DNA from: Spinactinospora alkalitolerans
GTDB lineage: Bacteria > Actinomycetota > Actinomycetes > Streptosporangiales > Streptosporangiaceae
DNA length: 64,000 nt
NCBI RefSeq assembly: GCF_013408795.1
Contig: NZ_JACCCC010000001.1
Span: 1,922,001 to 1,986,000 of the forward strand
Direction of reading: 5' to 3'
Positions 21,739-31,053 of the stretch are shown piece after piece; within the stretch, counting starts at the first letter, position 1, and the number at the start of each line of letters is the position of its first letter. The translations under genes and the position numbers were made by a program. The notes beneath the pieces were generated by a model. It saw nothing but the letters and a program-made list of their open reading frames with translations. It was not told the DNA's origin and did not search any database.

Positions 21739-23283
21739 ATGTCCACCTCGCTCGCCATTCCGGTCGGCCCGGAGCCGCTCACGTCCGACGACGTCGTGGC
21801 CGTCGCCCGCGACGCCGCCGCCGTCCACCTCACCGACGACGCCCGCAAGGCCCTCACCCGGAGCCGTGAACGCGTGGAGTCGCTGGCGGCGGGGGAGCTG
21901 CCGGCCTACGGGATCAGCACCGGATTCGGTGCGCTGGCCACCCGGCACATCGCCCCGGACCTGCGCGCCCGGCTGCAGCGCTCGCTCATCCGCTCCCACG
22001 CGGCCGGCGCCGGCCCCGAGGCCGAGCGGGAGGTCGTGCGCGCGCTGATGCTGCTGCGGCTGCGCACCCTGGCCTCCGGACACACCGGCGTCCGCCTCCG
22101 GACCGCCGAGGCCCTGGCCGCGCTCCTCAACCACGGCATCACCCCGATCGTGCACGAGTACGGCAGCCTCGGCTGCTCCGGCGACCTCGCCCCGCTCTCC
22201 CACGTCGCGCTCGCACTCATGGGCGAGGGCGAGGTCCGCGACGCCGCCGGGGAACGCGGCCCCGCCTCCGCCGCCCTGCGCGCCGCCGGCCTGCGGCCGC
22301 TGGAGCCGGAGGCCAAGGAAGGGCTCGCCCTGATCAACGGGACCGACGGCATGCTCGGCATGCTGGTCCTGGCAAGCCACGACCTGCGCCGCCTGCTGCG
22401 CGTCGCCGACATCACCGCCTCGATGAGCGTCGAAGCGCTGCTGGGCACCGACCGGGTCTTCGCCGCCGACCTGCAACGGCTGCGCCCGCACCCCGGACAG
22501 GCCGCGGCCGCCGCGAACATGCGCGCGCTGCTGGCGGGCTCGCCCATCGTCGCCTCCCACCGCGGCCCCGACTGCACCCGCGTCCAGGACGCCTACTCGC
22601 TGCGCTGCGCCCCGCAGGTCGCCGGCGCCGCCCGCGACACCCTCGCCCACGCCGAGGCCGTCGCGGACCGCGAACTCGCCTCGGTGATCGACAATCCCGT
22701 GGTGCTCGACGACGGCCGAGTGGAGTCCAACGGCAACTTCCACGGCGCGCCCGTCGGCTACGCGCTGGACTTCCTGGCCATCGCGGTGGCCGACGTCGCC
22801 GCCATCGCCGAGCGCCGCACCGACCGGATGCTCGACGTCGCCCGCTCCCACGGCCTGCCGGCGTTCCTGGCCGACGACCCCGGCGTGGACTCCGGCCACA
22901 TGATCGCCCAGTACACCCAGGCCGCGATCGTCTCGGAGCTCAAGCGCCTGGCCGCGCCGGCCAGCGTCGACTCCATCCCGAGCTCGGCGATGCAGGAGGA
23001 CCACGTCTCCATGGGCTGGTCGGCGGCGCGCAAACTGCGCCGCGCCGTCGACGGCCTCACCGACGTGCTGGCCGTGGAGCTGCTCACCGCGGCCCGCGCC
23101 CTGGACCTGCGGGCTCCGCTGGAGCCCTCGCCCGCCACCCGCGCCGTCGTCGCCGCGGTACGCGAGCGCGTCCCCGGGCCCGGCCCCGACCGGCACCTGG
23201 CCCCCGAGATCGCCGCCGCCGCCGGACTCATCACCGACGGCACCGTGCTCACCGCCGCCGAGTCCGTGACCCCGCTCCTCTAG
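21739..23283 (+). CDS. hutH: Histidine ammonia-lyase
   Basis: This 514-residue enzyme deaminates histidine to urocanate, the first step of histidine degradation. The MIO cofactor site reads YGSLGCSGDLAPLSH, so the tripeptide that cyclises would be Cys146-Ser147-Gly148 and not the textbook Ala-Ser-Gly. Other family motifs are YGISTGFGAL near residue 55, LINGTDGMLG, QDAYSLRCAPQV and SNGNFHGAPVGYALD. It is the first gene of the hut cluster (hutH-hutU-M20-hutF-hutI). Confidence 0.97.
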   Translation: MSTSLAIPVGPEPLTSDDVVAVARDAAAVHLTDDARKALTRSRERVESLAAGELPAYGISTGFGALATRHIAPDLRARLQRSLIRSHAAGAGPEAEREVVRALMLLRLRTLASGHTGVRLRTAEALAALLNHGITPIVHEYGSLGCSGDLAPLSHVALALMGEGEVRDAAGERGPASAALRAAGLRPLEPEAKEGLALINGTDGMLGMLVLASHDLRRLLRVADITASMSVEALLGTDRVFAADLQRLRPHPGQAAAAANMRALLAGSPIVASHRGPDCTRVQDAYSLRCAPQVAGAARDTLAHAEAVADRELASVIDNPVVLDDGRVESNGNFHGAPVGYALDFLAIAVADVAAIAERRTDRMLDVARSHGLPAFLADDPGVDSGHMIAQYTQAAIVSELKRLAAPASVDSIPSSAMQEDHVSMGWSAARKLRRAVDGLTDVLAVELLTAARALDLRAPLEPSPATRAVVAAVRERVPGPGPDRHLAPEIAAAAGLITDGTVLTAAESVTPLL

Positions 23284-23331
23284 CAACCCGGCCGATCCGG
23301 CCGCTCACGACCCTCCGCGGAAGGGACCGCC

Positions 23332-25029
23332 ATGACGACCACGCCCGCAGGACCCCGCCCCGTTCGCGCCCCGCGCGGCACCACGCTGTCCGCCCGGTCC
23401 TGCAAGGGGTGGCAGCAGGAAGCCGCCCTGCGCATGCTGCACAACAACCTGGATCCCGAGGTCGCCGAGCACCCCGACGACCTGGTCGTCTACGGCGGAA
23501 CAGGCAGGGCCGCGCGCGACTGGGCGAGCTTCGACCGCATCACCGCCTCCCTGCGCGACCTGGACGGCGACGAGACGCTGCTGGTGCAGTCCGGCCGCCC
23601 GGTCGGCATCCTGCGCACCCACGAATGGGCGCCGCGGGTGCTCATCGCCAACGCCAACCTGGTGCCGGACTGGGCGACCTGGGAGGAGTTCCGTCGCCTG
23701 GACGCCCTCGGCCTCACCATGTACGGCCAGATGACGGCCGGCTCCTGGATCTACATCGGCACCCAGGGCATCCTGCAGGGCACCTACGAGACGTTCGCGG
23801 CGGTCGCGGCCGGGCGCGGCGACGGCCCGGACCGGCCCAGCGGGGACGGCCTCGCCGGCACCATCACGCTGACCGCGGGACTGGGCGGCATGGGCGGGGC
23901 CCAACCGCTGGCGGTCACCATGAACGGCGGCGCGGCCATCGTCATCGAATGCGACGCCAGCCGCATCCGGCGCCGCCTGGAGACCCGCTACCTCGACGCG
24001 TGGGCGGAGGACCTGGACGAGGCGCTGCGGCTGGCGACGCGGGCGCGCGACGCCCGCCGCCCGCTGTCGGTCGGCGTACTCGGCAACGCCGCCGAGATGG
24101 TGCCCGAACTGCTGCGCCGGGGCGCCCCGATCGACATCGTCACCGACCAGACCTCGGCGCACGACCCGCTGGCCTACCTGCCGGCCGGGGTGGCGTTCGA
24201 GGAGTGGCGCGAGCGCGCGGCGGCCAAGCCCGAGGAGTTCACCCAACGGGCCAGGGAGTCCATGGCCGCGCACGTGGAGGCGATGGTCGGGTTCATGGAC
24301 GCCGGCGCCGAGGTCTTCGACTACGGCAACTCCATCCGCGGCGAGGCCAGGGCCGCCGGATTCACCCGCGCCTTCGACTTCCCCGGGTTCGTTCCGGCCT
24401 ACATCCGCCCGCTGTTCTGCGAGGGGAGGGGCCCGTTCCGCTGGGCCGCGCTGTCAGGGGACCCGGCCGACATCGCGGCGACCGACCGGGCGATCCTCGA
24501 CCTGTTCCCCGACAACGAGCCGCTGGCCCGCTGGATCCGGATGGCCGGGGAGAAAGTGGCCTTCCAGGGCCTGCCGGCCCGCATCTGCTGGCTCGGCCAG
24601 GGAGAGCGGGCCGCGGCCGGGCTGCGGTTCAACGAACTGGTGGCCTCCGGCGAGATCAGCGCTCCGCTGGCGATCGGCCGCGACCACCTCGACACCGGCT
24701 CGGTGGCCTCGCCCTACCGCGAGACCGAGGCCATGGCCGACGGCTCCGATGCGATCGCCGACTGGCCGCTGCTCAACGCCCTGGTCAACACCGCCTCGGG
24801 CGCGTCGTGGGTCTCGATCCACCACGGCGGCGGGGTCGGCATCGGCCGCTCCGTCCACGCCGGCCAGGTCAGCGTCGCCGACGGCACCGACCTGGCGGCG
24901 GCCAAGCTGGAACGCGTCCTCACCAACGACCCGGCGACGGGCGTGCTCCGCCACGTCGACGCCGGCTACCCCCGGGCCAAGGAGGTCGCCGAGCAGCACA
25001 CCCTCACGGTCCCGATGCGCGAGGACTGA
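23332..25029 (+). CDS. hutU: Urocanate hydratase
   Basis: This 565-residue enzyme hydrates urocanate to 4-imidazolone-5-propanoate using tightly bound NAD+. It has the NAD-binding [20 protein letters not shown] (near 182-201), the signature [14 protein letters not shown] (near 325) and the catalytic-region [20 protein letters not shown] (near 416-435). The C-terminal [21 protein letters not shown] is typical. A GGAAGGGA site precedes the ATG. It follows hutH by 48 bp. Confidence 0.98.
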   Translation: MTTTPAGPRPVRAPRGTTLSARSCKGWQQEAALRMLHNNLDPEVAEHPDDLVVYGGTGRAARDWASFDRITASLRDLDGDETLLVQSGRPVGILRTHEWAPRVLIANANLVPDWATWEEFRRLDALGLTMYGQMTAGSWIYIGTQGILQGTYETFAAVAAGRGDGPDRPSGDGLAGTITLTAGLGGMGGAQPLAVTMNGGAAIVIECDASRIRRRLETRYLDAWAEDLDEALRLATRARDARRPLSVGVLGNAAEMVPELLRRGAPIDIVTDQTSAHDPLAYLPAGVAFEEWRERAAAKPEEFTQRARESMAAHVEAMVGFMDAGAEVFDYGNSIRGEARAAGFTRAFDFPGFVPAYIRPLFCEGRGPFRWAALSGDPADIAATDRAILDLFPDNEPLARWIRMAGEKVAFQGLPARICWLGQGERAAAGLRFNELVASGEISAPLAIGRDHLDTGSVASPYRETEAMADGSDAIADWPLLNALVNTASGASWVSIHHGGGVGIGRSVHAGQVSVADGTDLAAAKLERVLTNDPATGVLRHVDAGYPRAKEVAEQHTLTVPMRED

Positions 25030-25273
25030 GCCCACGCCCCGCCCCGTCCGGGGGACAGCCGCCCCCAAGGCCGGAGCGGTTCCCATTCTGGCCTTTGTCA
25101 AGCCTTGGTGCCAGCGCCGACGGGGCGGCTGTGGACAACCACCCCATCCCGCCCGTTCCGATGTGCGGCGACACGGGGGCGGGGTATCCCCGTCCAGGGG
25201 GAGGGCGGGGGACACTGCGGGGGAGCATCGCGCGAAGGCGCGCGGGAACGGCGGAAACGCAGAGGAGGCATCC
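25030..25273. other. Gap between hutU and the M20 amidohydrolase gene
   Basis: These 244 bp are unusually long for this tight cluster. They have a C/G-rich, partly repetitive centre (GGGGCGGGGTATCCCCGTCCAGG near 25178). No gene or T-tailed terminator is visible. An internal promoter for the downstream three-gene unit is possible. Confidence 0.35.
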
Positions 25274-26512
25274 GTGAGCGACACCTTCGACGGACTGTGG
25301 GCCGGGCTCGCGCCGCTGGGGCGCCACCGGAGCACCGGGGGGTACCGGCGCTTCTCCTGGAGCGCGGCCGATGCCGAGGTGCGGGCGTGGTTCGCGGCCG
25401 CGGCCGCCGACCGGGGGCTGGACGTCGAGACCGACCGCAACGGCAACCTGTGGGCGTGGTGGGGCGCTCCCGGGCCCGACGCCGTCGTCACCGGGTCGCA
25501 CCTGGACTCCGTCCCCGACGGCGGCGCGTTCGACGGGCCGCTGGGCGTGGCCGGCGCGCTCGCGGCCGTCGACGAGCTGAGGCGGCGCGGCCTGCGGCCG
25601 GCCCGACCACTGGCCGTCACCGTGTTCGTCGAGGAGGAGGGCGCCCGCTTCGGCGTGCCCTGTCTGGGATCCCGGCTGCTCACCGGCGCCATCACGCCCG
25701 AGCGCGCCCGCGGGCTCACCGACGCCGACGGTCTCAGTTGGGCCAAGGCCATGGCGGCGGCCGGGCTGGACCCCGACCGCATCGGCGCCGACCCCGAGCG
25801 GGCCGGGCGCATCGGCGTGTTCGTGGAGCTGCACATCGAGCAGGGACGCGCCCTGGTGCACCGCGGCGTCCCGCTGGGCGTCGCCAGCGCCGTGTGGCCG
25901 CACGGCCGGTGGCGGCTGGACTTCTCCGGCCAGGCCGACCACGCCGGCACCACCCGGCTCGCCGACCGCAACGACCCGATGCTGCCCTTCGCCGAGACCG
26001 TGCTGGCCGCCCGCGAGGCCGCGGAGGCCCACGACGCCGTCGCCACGATCGGCAAGGTGCACGTCGCGCCCAACGGCACCAACGCCATCCCGTCCAGGGT
26101 GCGCGCCTGGCTGGACGCCCGCGCCCCCGAGGACGTGGTGCTGCGCGCGCTCGTCGACCAGGTCAATGAGGCCGCGCGGCGCAGCTCCGTCCGGCACGGC
26201 GTCGCGCTGGCCAGCTACCAGGAGTCGCTGACGCCGATCGTGAAGTTCCGTCCCGGGCTGCGCGACCGGCTGGCCGCCCTCATCGGCGCCGAGGGCGCCC
26301 CGGCCCCGGTGCTGCCGACCGGCGCCGGCCACGACGCCGGCACCCTCGCGGCGGCCGTGCCCACCGCGATGCTGTTCGTCCGCAACCCCACCGGCGTCTC
26401 CCACGCCCCCGACGAGTTCGCCGAACCCGCCGACTGCCACGCCGGCGTCGCCGCGCTGGCCGACGTGCTCGCCGAACTGGCGGGCGCCGAGACCGAGCGG
26501 GGCGCACGGTGA
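25274..26512 (+). CDS. M20-family amidohydrolase (annotated type: allantoate amidohydrolase) in the hut cluster
   Basis: This 412-residue zinc hydrolase of the Zn-carboxypeptidase/allantoate amidohydrolase group (beta-ureidopropionase/AllC-like) carries the metal-ligand motifs [21 protein letters not shown] (near 73-93), [11 protein letters not shown] (near 118) and ELHIEQG (near 194). The dimerisation-domain motif [14 protein letters not shown] is near 222 and GAGHDAG is near 352. It overlaps hutF by 4 bp (GTGA). A cluster with HutF needs an N-formylglutamate deformylase, and no hutG is present here. This enzyme is therefore a good candidate for that step, but the substrate is an inference; allantoate remains possible. 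The start is a GTG behind an AGAGGAGG site. Confidence 0.9.
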   Translation: MSDTFDGLWAGLAPLGRHRSTGGYRRFSWSAADAEVRAWFAAAAADRGLDVETDRNGNLWAWWGAPGPDAVVTGSHLDSVPDGGAFDGPLGVAGALAAVDELRRRGLRPARPLAVTVFVEEEGARFGVPCLGSRLLTGAITPERARGLTDADGLSWAKAMAAAGLDPDRIGADPERAGRIGVFVELHIEQGRALVHRGVPLGVASAVWPHGRWRLDFSGQADHAGTTRLADRNDPMLPFAETVLAAREAAEAHDAVATIGKVHVAPNGTNAIPSRVRAWLDARAPEDVVLRALVDQVNEAARRSSVRHGVALASYQESLTPIVKFRPGLRDRLAALIGAEGAPAPVLPTGAGHDAGTLAAAVPTAMLFVRNPTGVSHAPDEFAEPADCHAGVAALADVLAELAGAETERGAR

Positions 26513-27897
26513 CGCCGGGCGCTCCGCGGCGCTACCACTGCGCGTGGGCGCTGCCGGCCGCCGACCCCGGCACTGCGGCCGCGACCGCCGATGTGCTGAT
26601 CGAGGTCGCCGACGGGCGTATCACCGCGGTCGAGCCGGGAGTCCGCGCGCCCGCCGACGCCGAACGGCTGCCGGGCCTGACCGTCGCGGGTCTGGCCAAC
26701 GCCCACTCCCACGCCTTCCACCGCGCGCTGCGCGGGCGCACAGGCGAGCACGGCGGCAGCTTCTGGACCTGGCGCGAGCAGATGTACCGGGTCGCCGCCC
26801 GCCTGGACCCCGACTCCTACCACCGCCTGGCCCGCGCCGTCTACGCCGAGATGGCGCTCGCCGGAATCACCTGCGTGGGAGAGTTCCACTACCTGCACCA
26901 CGGGCCGGGCGGACGGCCCTACGGCGACCCCAACGCCATGAGCGCCGCGCTGGTCGCCGCGGCCGCCGACGCCGGGATCCGCATCACCCTGCTCGACACC
27001 TGCTACCTCCACGGCGGGCTGCGCGCCGACGGGGCCCGCTCGCCGCTGGAGGGGCCGCAGTTGCGCTTCGGCGACGGTTCCCCCGATGCCTGGGCCGAGC
27101 GCCTCGCCGCGTTCCGCCCGCACGGACGGCACGCCCGCGTCGGCGCGGCCCTGCACTCGGTGCGGGCGGTGTCCCCGGCCGACATCGACGACTTCGTCCG
27201 GCTGCACGGCGAACTCGGCCGGCCGTGGCCGGCCGTGCACATCCACCTCTCCGAGCAGCCGGCCGAGAACGAGGCGTGCCTGGCCGCCCACGGCCGCACC
27301 CCGGCGCAGCTCCTCGCCGACACCGGGTTCCTCGACGCGTGCCGCCCCACGCTCGTGCACGCCACCCACCTCACCCCGGGCGACGTGAAGCTGATCCGCC
27401 AGACCCGCTCGCGGGTGTGCCTGTGCCCGACCACCGAGCGCGACCTCGCCGACGGGCTGCCGCCGACGGGCGACCTCGGCCCCGGGGTCCCGCTGGTCCT
27501 GGGCAGCGACGGCCACTCGGTGATCGACATGTTCGAGGAGGCGCGCGGCGCCGAGATGCACGAACGGCTGCGCACCGGGCGGCGCGGCGGCGTCGCGCCG
27601 GACCGGCTGCTGCGGTCGCTGCACGAGTCCGGCCACGGCGACGGCCTCGGCTGGGACGGGGCCGGCCGGATCGAGGCGGGGTCACGCGCCGACCTCGTCA
27701 ACATCGACCTCGGCGGGATCCGCCTCGCCGGATCCGACCCCGCGCGCGCCGCCGACGCCGTCGTCTTCGCCGCCACCGCGGCCGACGTCCGCCACGTCAT
27801 GGCCGACGGGCGCTGGATCGTGCGCGACCGCGCGCACCTGGCGGTCCCCGACGCCGCAGCCGAACTCGACCACGCCATCAAGGAGCTGTTCGCTTGA
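26509..27897 (+). CDS. hutF: Formimidoylglutamate deiminase
   Basis: This 462-residue amidohydrolase-superfamily enzyme converts N-formimidoyl-glutamate to N-formylglutamate and ammonia. The metal site is visible in [22 protein letters not shown] (near 63-84); the HutF-type [12 protein letters not shown] follows. Later motifs are [14 protein letters not shown] (near 244), [11 protein letters not shown] and [20 protein letters not shown]. The GTG overlaps the preceding stop and the stop overlaps the TTG of hutI, so all three genes are translationally coupled. Confidence 0.95.
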   Translation: MTPGAPRRYHCAWALPAADPGTAAATADVLIEVADGRITAVEPGVRAPADAERLPGLTVAGLANAHSHAFHRALRGRTGEHGGSFWTWREQMYRVAARLDPDSYHRLARAVYAEMALAGITCVGEFHYLHHGPGGRPYGDPNAMSAALVAAAADAGIRITLLDTCYLHGGLRADGARSPLEGPQLRFGDGSPDAWAERLAAFRPHGRHARVGAALHSVRAVSPADIDDFVRLHGELGRPWPAVHIHLSEQPAENEACLAAHGRTPAQLLADTGFLDACRPTLVHATHLTPGDVKLIRQTRSRVCLCPTTERDLADGLPPTGDLGPGVPLVLGSDGHSVIDMFEEARGAEMHERLRTGRRGGVAPDRLLRSLHESGHGDGLGWDGAGRIEAGSRADLVNIDLGGIRLAGSDPARAADAVVFAATAADVRHVMADGRWIVRDRAHLAVPDAAAELDHAIKELFA

Positions 27898-29099
27898 GCA
27901 CCCCGCAGTCCCTGCTCATCGACGACATCGGAGTCCTCGTCACCAACGATCCGGCCCTGGGGGACGGGCCGTCCGGCCGGATCGAGGGGGCGGCGCTCGT
28001 CCTCGCCGGGGCCCGGATCGCCTGGGCCGGCCCGCGCGCGCAGGCCCCGGCCGCCGACGCGCGGGTCGACGCCGCCGGGCGCTGCGTCATCCCCGGCTTC
28101 GTCGACAGCCACTCCCACATCGTGTTCGCCGGCGACCGCAGCGAGGAGTTCGCCGCCAGGATGAGCGGCCGCCGCTACGAGGCGGGCGGGATCCGCACCA
28201 CCGTGGCCGCCACCCGCGCGGCCTCGGAGGCCGAGCTGCTGGCCAACGCGGTGCGGCTGCTGCGAGAGGCCCGCTCCCAGGGCACCACGACGCTGGAGGT
28301 CAAGTCCGGCTACGGGCTCAGCGTCGCCGACGAGGAGCGCGCGGTGCGCGTGGCCGCCCGGCTCACCGAGGAGGCCACCTTCCTCGGCGCGCACGTCGTG
28401 CCGCCGGAGTACGCCGACGACCCCGCCGGCTACGTCGACCTCGTCACCGGGGCGATGCTGGACGCCTGCGCCCCGCACGCCCGCTGGATCGACGTGTTCT
28501 GCGAACGCGGGGCCTTCGACGCCGACGCCGCCCGGCGGGTCCTCACCGCGGGCCTGGAGCGCGGTCTGCTCGCCCGCGTACACGGCAACCAGCTCGGCCC
28601 CGGCCCCGGCGCGCGGCTGGCCGTCGAGCTCGGCGCCGCCTCGGTGGACCACTGCACGCACCTGGACGCCGACGACGTCGCCGCGCTGGCCGATCCCGCC
28701 TGCGGCACCGTCGCCACCCTGCTGCCCGGCGTCGACTTCGCCACCCGCCAGCCCTACCCCGACGCCCGGGCCCTGCTCGACGCCGGGGCGACCGTGGCCC
28801 TGGCCGGGGACTGCAACCCCGGGTCCTGCTACACCTCCAGCATCGCCTTCTGCATCGCCCTGGCCGTCCGCGAGATGCGCATGACACCGGAGGAGGCGCT
28901 GTGGGGCGCCACGGCCGGCGGCGCCCGCGCGCTGCGCCGCACCGACATCGGCCACCTGGCGGCGGGCGCCCGCGCCGACCTGGTGCTGCTGGATGCGCCC
29001 AACCCCGTCTACCTGGCCTACCGGCCGGGGGTGCCGCAGGTCGCGGCGGTCTGGAAGGACGGAGCTCTGGTGAGCGGCAGCACGGGCGCCGCAGGGTGA
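27894..29099 (+). CDS. hutI: Imidazolonepropionase
   Basis: This 401-residue metal-dependent enzyme hydrolyses 4-imidazolone-5-propanoate to N-formimidoylglutamate. Motifs are [23 protein letters not shown] (61-83), [12 protein letters not shown] (near 136), [41 protein letters not shown] (near 229) and [17 protein letters not shown]. The only sensible start is a TTG in TTGA overlapping the hutF stop; an upstream in-frame continuation belongs to the hutF region in another frame. It completes the visible pathway from histidine to formimidoylglutamate. Confidence 0.95.
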   Translation: MSTPQSLLIDDIGVLVTNDPALGDGPSGRIEGAALVLAGARIAWAGPRAQAPAADARVDAAGRCVIPGFVDSHSHIVFAGDRSEEFAARMSGRRYEAGGIRTTVAATRAASEAELLANAVRLLREARSQGTTTLEVKSGYGLSVADEERAVRVAARLTEEATFLGAHVVPPEYADDPAGYVDLVTGAMLDACAPHARWIDVFCERGAFDADAARRVLTAGLERGLLARVHGNQLGPGPGARLAVELGAASVDHCTHLDADDVAALADPACGTVATLLPGVDFATRQPYPDARALLDAGATVALAGDCNPGSCYTSSIAFCIALAVREMRMTPEEALWGATAGGARALRRTDIGHLAAGARADLVLLDAPNPVYLAYRPGVPQVAAVWKDGALVSGSTGAAG

Positions 29100-29266
29100 G
29101 CGCGCCCGGGCCCGGCGGACGGCGGAACCGGTCGAACCGGTCGGACGCACACGATCCGCGCTTCTAACACGGATGTAGCGCCGCTGAAACGCGTCCCCGT
29201 CAGGCTGGAGGGAGCCGCGAACCGCGCCGTCGATCCGGCGGGCGCGCACCACCCGAGGGGGAGAAC

Positions 29267-29716
29267 ATGACCCTGTGGCGCATCCGCACCGTCGTCGAGG
29301 ACCGGCCCGGCCGGCTCGCCCGGGCCGTCGACGCCATGGTCGGCCACGGCGGCGACATCGTGGGGCTGTCCATCCACGCCGACGCCGCCGGAGCGGTCGA
29401 CGAGTTCATCGTCGACACGGTCGCCGACAACCGGCCCATGCAGCAGATCATGCGCCGCCTCGGCGCGACCGTCCGGCCGCCGCGCGACGGCGTCGTCCAG
29501 GCGCGGCTGCCCGTCGCGGGCACGGCGCCCTCGCGCCGTCCGGGGCGCCTCATGGCACTGATGACGCAGGCCGGCGCGGCGGGCGACCCCGACCCGGGGA
29601 CCGGCGGCGGCAGGGATGAGCCGAAGGCCGGCCCAACAGGGGGCGGGCCGGCCTTCACCCCCTTCAGCGCCGCTGGTCGGTGGAGAAAGGCCGTGCGGCG
29701 GGGCCGAGGTCTCTAG
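29267..29716 (+). CDS. ACT-domain protein
   Basis: This 149-residue protein has an N-terminal ACT domain (LWRIRTVVEDRPGRLARAVDAMVGHGGDIVGLSIHAD, 3-39; then EFIVDTVADNRPMQQIMRRLGA), a fold that usually binds amino acids. The remaining 75 residues are low-complexity. The distal part is encoded across a perfect 12-bp hairpin (29623-29656), and the TAG stop overlaps the stop of the convergent gene in CTAG. The real product may be regulatory or a remnant. A GGGGGAG site precedes the ATG. Its place after hutI is suggestive of amino-acid sensing only by position. Confidence 0.75.
   Translation: MTLWRIRTVVEDRPGRLARAVDAMVGHGGDIVGLSIHADAAGAVDEFIVDTVADNRPMQQIMRRLGATVRPPRDGVVQARLPVAGTAPSRRPGRLMALMTQAGAAGDPDPGTGGGRDEPKAGPTGGGPAFTPFSAAGRWRKAVRRGRGL
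29623..29656. terminator. Bidirectional hairpin inside the 3' end of the ACT gene
   Basis: GAAGGCCGGCCC (29623-29634) pairs perfectly with 29645-29656 around a 10-nt loop. For the convergent small gene it lies 57 bp past the stop and would be a normal terminator. For the ACT gene it lies inside the reading frame. Confidence 0.6.
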
Positions 29717-29982
29717 GCGTTCGCGGACTCGTTCTCGGCGTCCTGGGCCTTGGCGGCGGACTCCTCGGCCTTGGGCTTGCTCGCGCGGCGCTTCTTCACC
29801 GGACGGGAGTAGTCGACCAGCGGCTCGAACCGGGTCTCGTACTCCTTCTTGCACTCGGCGCAGGCGTCGACCTCGCGAACGGTGCCCTCCCAGGCGAACT
29901 GGACGACCTCGGTCGCCTCGACCTTCTCGTCGCGGACGGCGTGCGGGTCGCAATACTTGCGCGTGAAGACCTCGGTGACCAC
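29713..29982 (-). CDS. Small conserved-looking protein with CxxC motif and basic C-terminal tail
   Basis: This is an 89-residue protein from a GTG (VTEVFTRKYCDPHAVRDEKVEATE...). Cys/His residues at KYCDPHA (near 9-14) and CAEC (near 44-47) could bind one zinc. The C-terminal third is Lys/Ala/Glu-rich (KKRRASKPKAEES...), as in many nucleoid- or nucleic-acid-associated actinobacterial proteins. I do not recognise a named family. AAGGGA lies 10 bp before the GTG. An upstream in-frame extension runs through an A+T-rich promoter-like region and was not used. Confidence 0.65.
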   Translation of the reverse strand: MVTEVFTRKYCDPHAVRDEKVEATEVVQFAWEGTVREVDACAECKKEYETRFEPLVDYSRPVKKRRASKPKAEESAAKAQDAENESANA

Positions 29983-30355
29983 GGCAGTGGCATCCCTTCG
30001 GTAGTCGGTATGGGGACTGGCGTCAAAATCATACACGCGTTCGAAGGGGTGCGCCGGGGGTTTGCCGCGTCCGCTGCGCGAGCAGGGAGGGTGGAGCGGG
30101 CGTCCCGGTGAGCCTAGCGAAATCTCGCGGGTTCCCGGACCCCGGCGCCCCGGTCGGGGGCGGGCGGGGTGCGACCCTGTGGTCATCGTCACTTCACGTA
30201 TCGGCTCGGGTGCGAATACGATCCATTTTCTAGGAAGATATTTTCTGGCTTGCGATCTGGGTCGGTGCGGCGTCGCCCGCGTCCGCTCGGGCGGCCCTCC
30301 CCCGGCACCGGCCCATCGAGCCAGGGCCCGTTCCCACCAGGAGAGAGACGACACG
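29983..30355. other. Divergent gap upstream of the DoxX gene, with A+T-rich repeats
   Basis: These 373 bp separate the small CxxC protein (reverse) from the DoxX gene (forward). Near 30225-30246 is an A+T-rich block unlike the surrounding DNA. In it ATTTTCT occurs twice, 15 bp apart (30225-30231 and 30240-30246), and GAAGATATTTTC (30234-30245) is an imperfect palindrome. These look like a promoter/operator. I see no gene. Confidence 0.45.
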
Positions 30356-30808
30356 ATGACCGGACAGACTCCGACGGCACCGAACCGGGTGGCCGATGTG
30401 GCGGTGCTGATCGCGCGCATCGCCGTCGGCATCACCTTCATCGCGCACGGCTGGCAGAAGATCGGCTCCGGGGTGAGCGGAACCGCGTCCATGTTCGAGG
30501 CCATGAGCGTGCCGATGCCCGAAGTGGCCGCGGTGATCGCCATGGTCGTCGAGTTCGGGGGCGGCATCGCGCTGCTCCTCGGCTTCGCCCTGCCGGTGAC
30601 GGGCGTCCTGCTGGCGGCCCAGATGGCGGCGGCCTACGTCTTCGCCCACACCGCGGACCCGCTGCTCGGCGGGTACGAGCTGGTGCTGGTACTGGCCGCC
30701 TCGGCGCTGGCGCTGGGCTTCACCGGCGGCGGCATCGCCGTGGACCGCTTCCTGCCCTGGGGACGGCCGCGCGGCGCCGACCGTCCCGAGCCGGCCGGCG
30801 TCGCCTAG
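30356..30808 (+). CDS. DoxX-family membrane protein
   Basis: This 150-residue protein has four predicted membrane helices. The family start is RVADVAVLIARIAVGITFIAHGWQKI, with the HGxQK motif near residue 38; then come VPMPEVAAVIAMVVEFGGGIALLLG and a Pro-rich last turn. DoxX-like proteins are poorly understood; in mycobacteria one forms a membrane complex linked to oxidative-stress defence. The start ATG lies behind a GGAGAGAGA site. It is a single-gene unit ended by a clear terminator. Confidence 0.9.
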   Translation: MTGQTPTAPNRVADVAVLIARIAVGITFIAHGWQKIGSGVSGTASMFEAMSVPMPEVAAVIAMVVEFGGGIALLLGFALPVTGVLLAAQMAAAYVFAHTADPLLGGYELVLVLAASALALGFTGGGIAVDRFLPWGRPRGADRPEPAGVA

Positions 30809-30828
30809 CGCGCCCGTCCCGGCGAAGG

Positions 30829-30862
30829 AGGCCGTCCGCCCTTGGGGCGGGCGGCCTTTTTC
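30829..30862 (+). terminator. Intrinsic terminator after the DoxX gene
   Basis: A 13-bp stem (30829-30841 with 30845-30857, one G-U pair) and a 3-nt loop are followed by TTTTT. It is a classic terminator. Confidence 0.9.
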
Positions 30863-31053
30863 GTGCCAGGTGCGCCAGGTGTGGCTGAGGGGACACTTGC
30901 CGCCATGTGTGCGAAAAGGGGTAATGGGGGCAACCGGGCCGACACGGAACTTGTCGGTCAGAGTCCACCCGCGCCTCATCTCGTATCAATCCGAGGTCAA
31001 GGCGTGGCTCTGAGTATCGATGCGCCATGTCCCCCAGCGGATGGGAGCGATGA

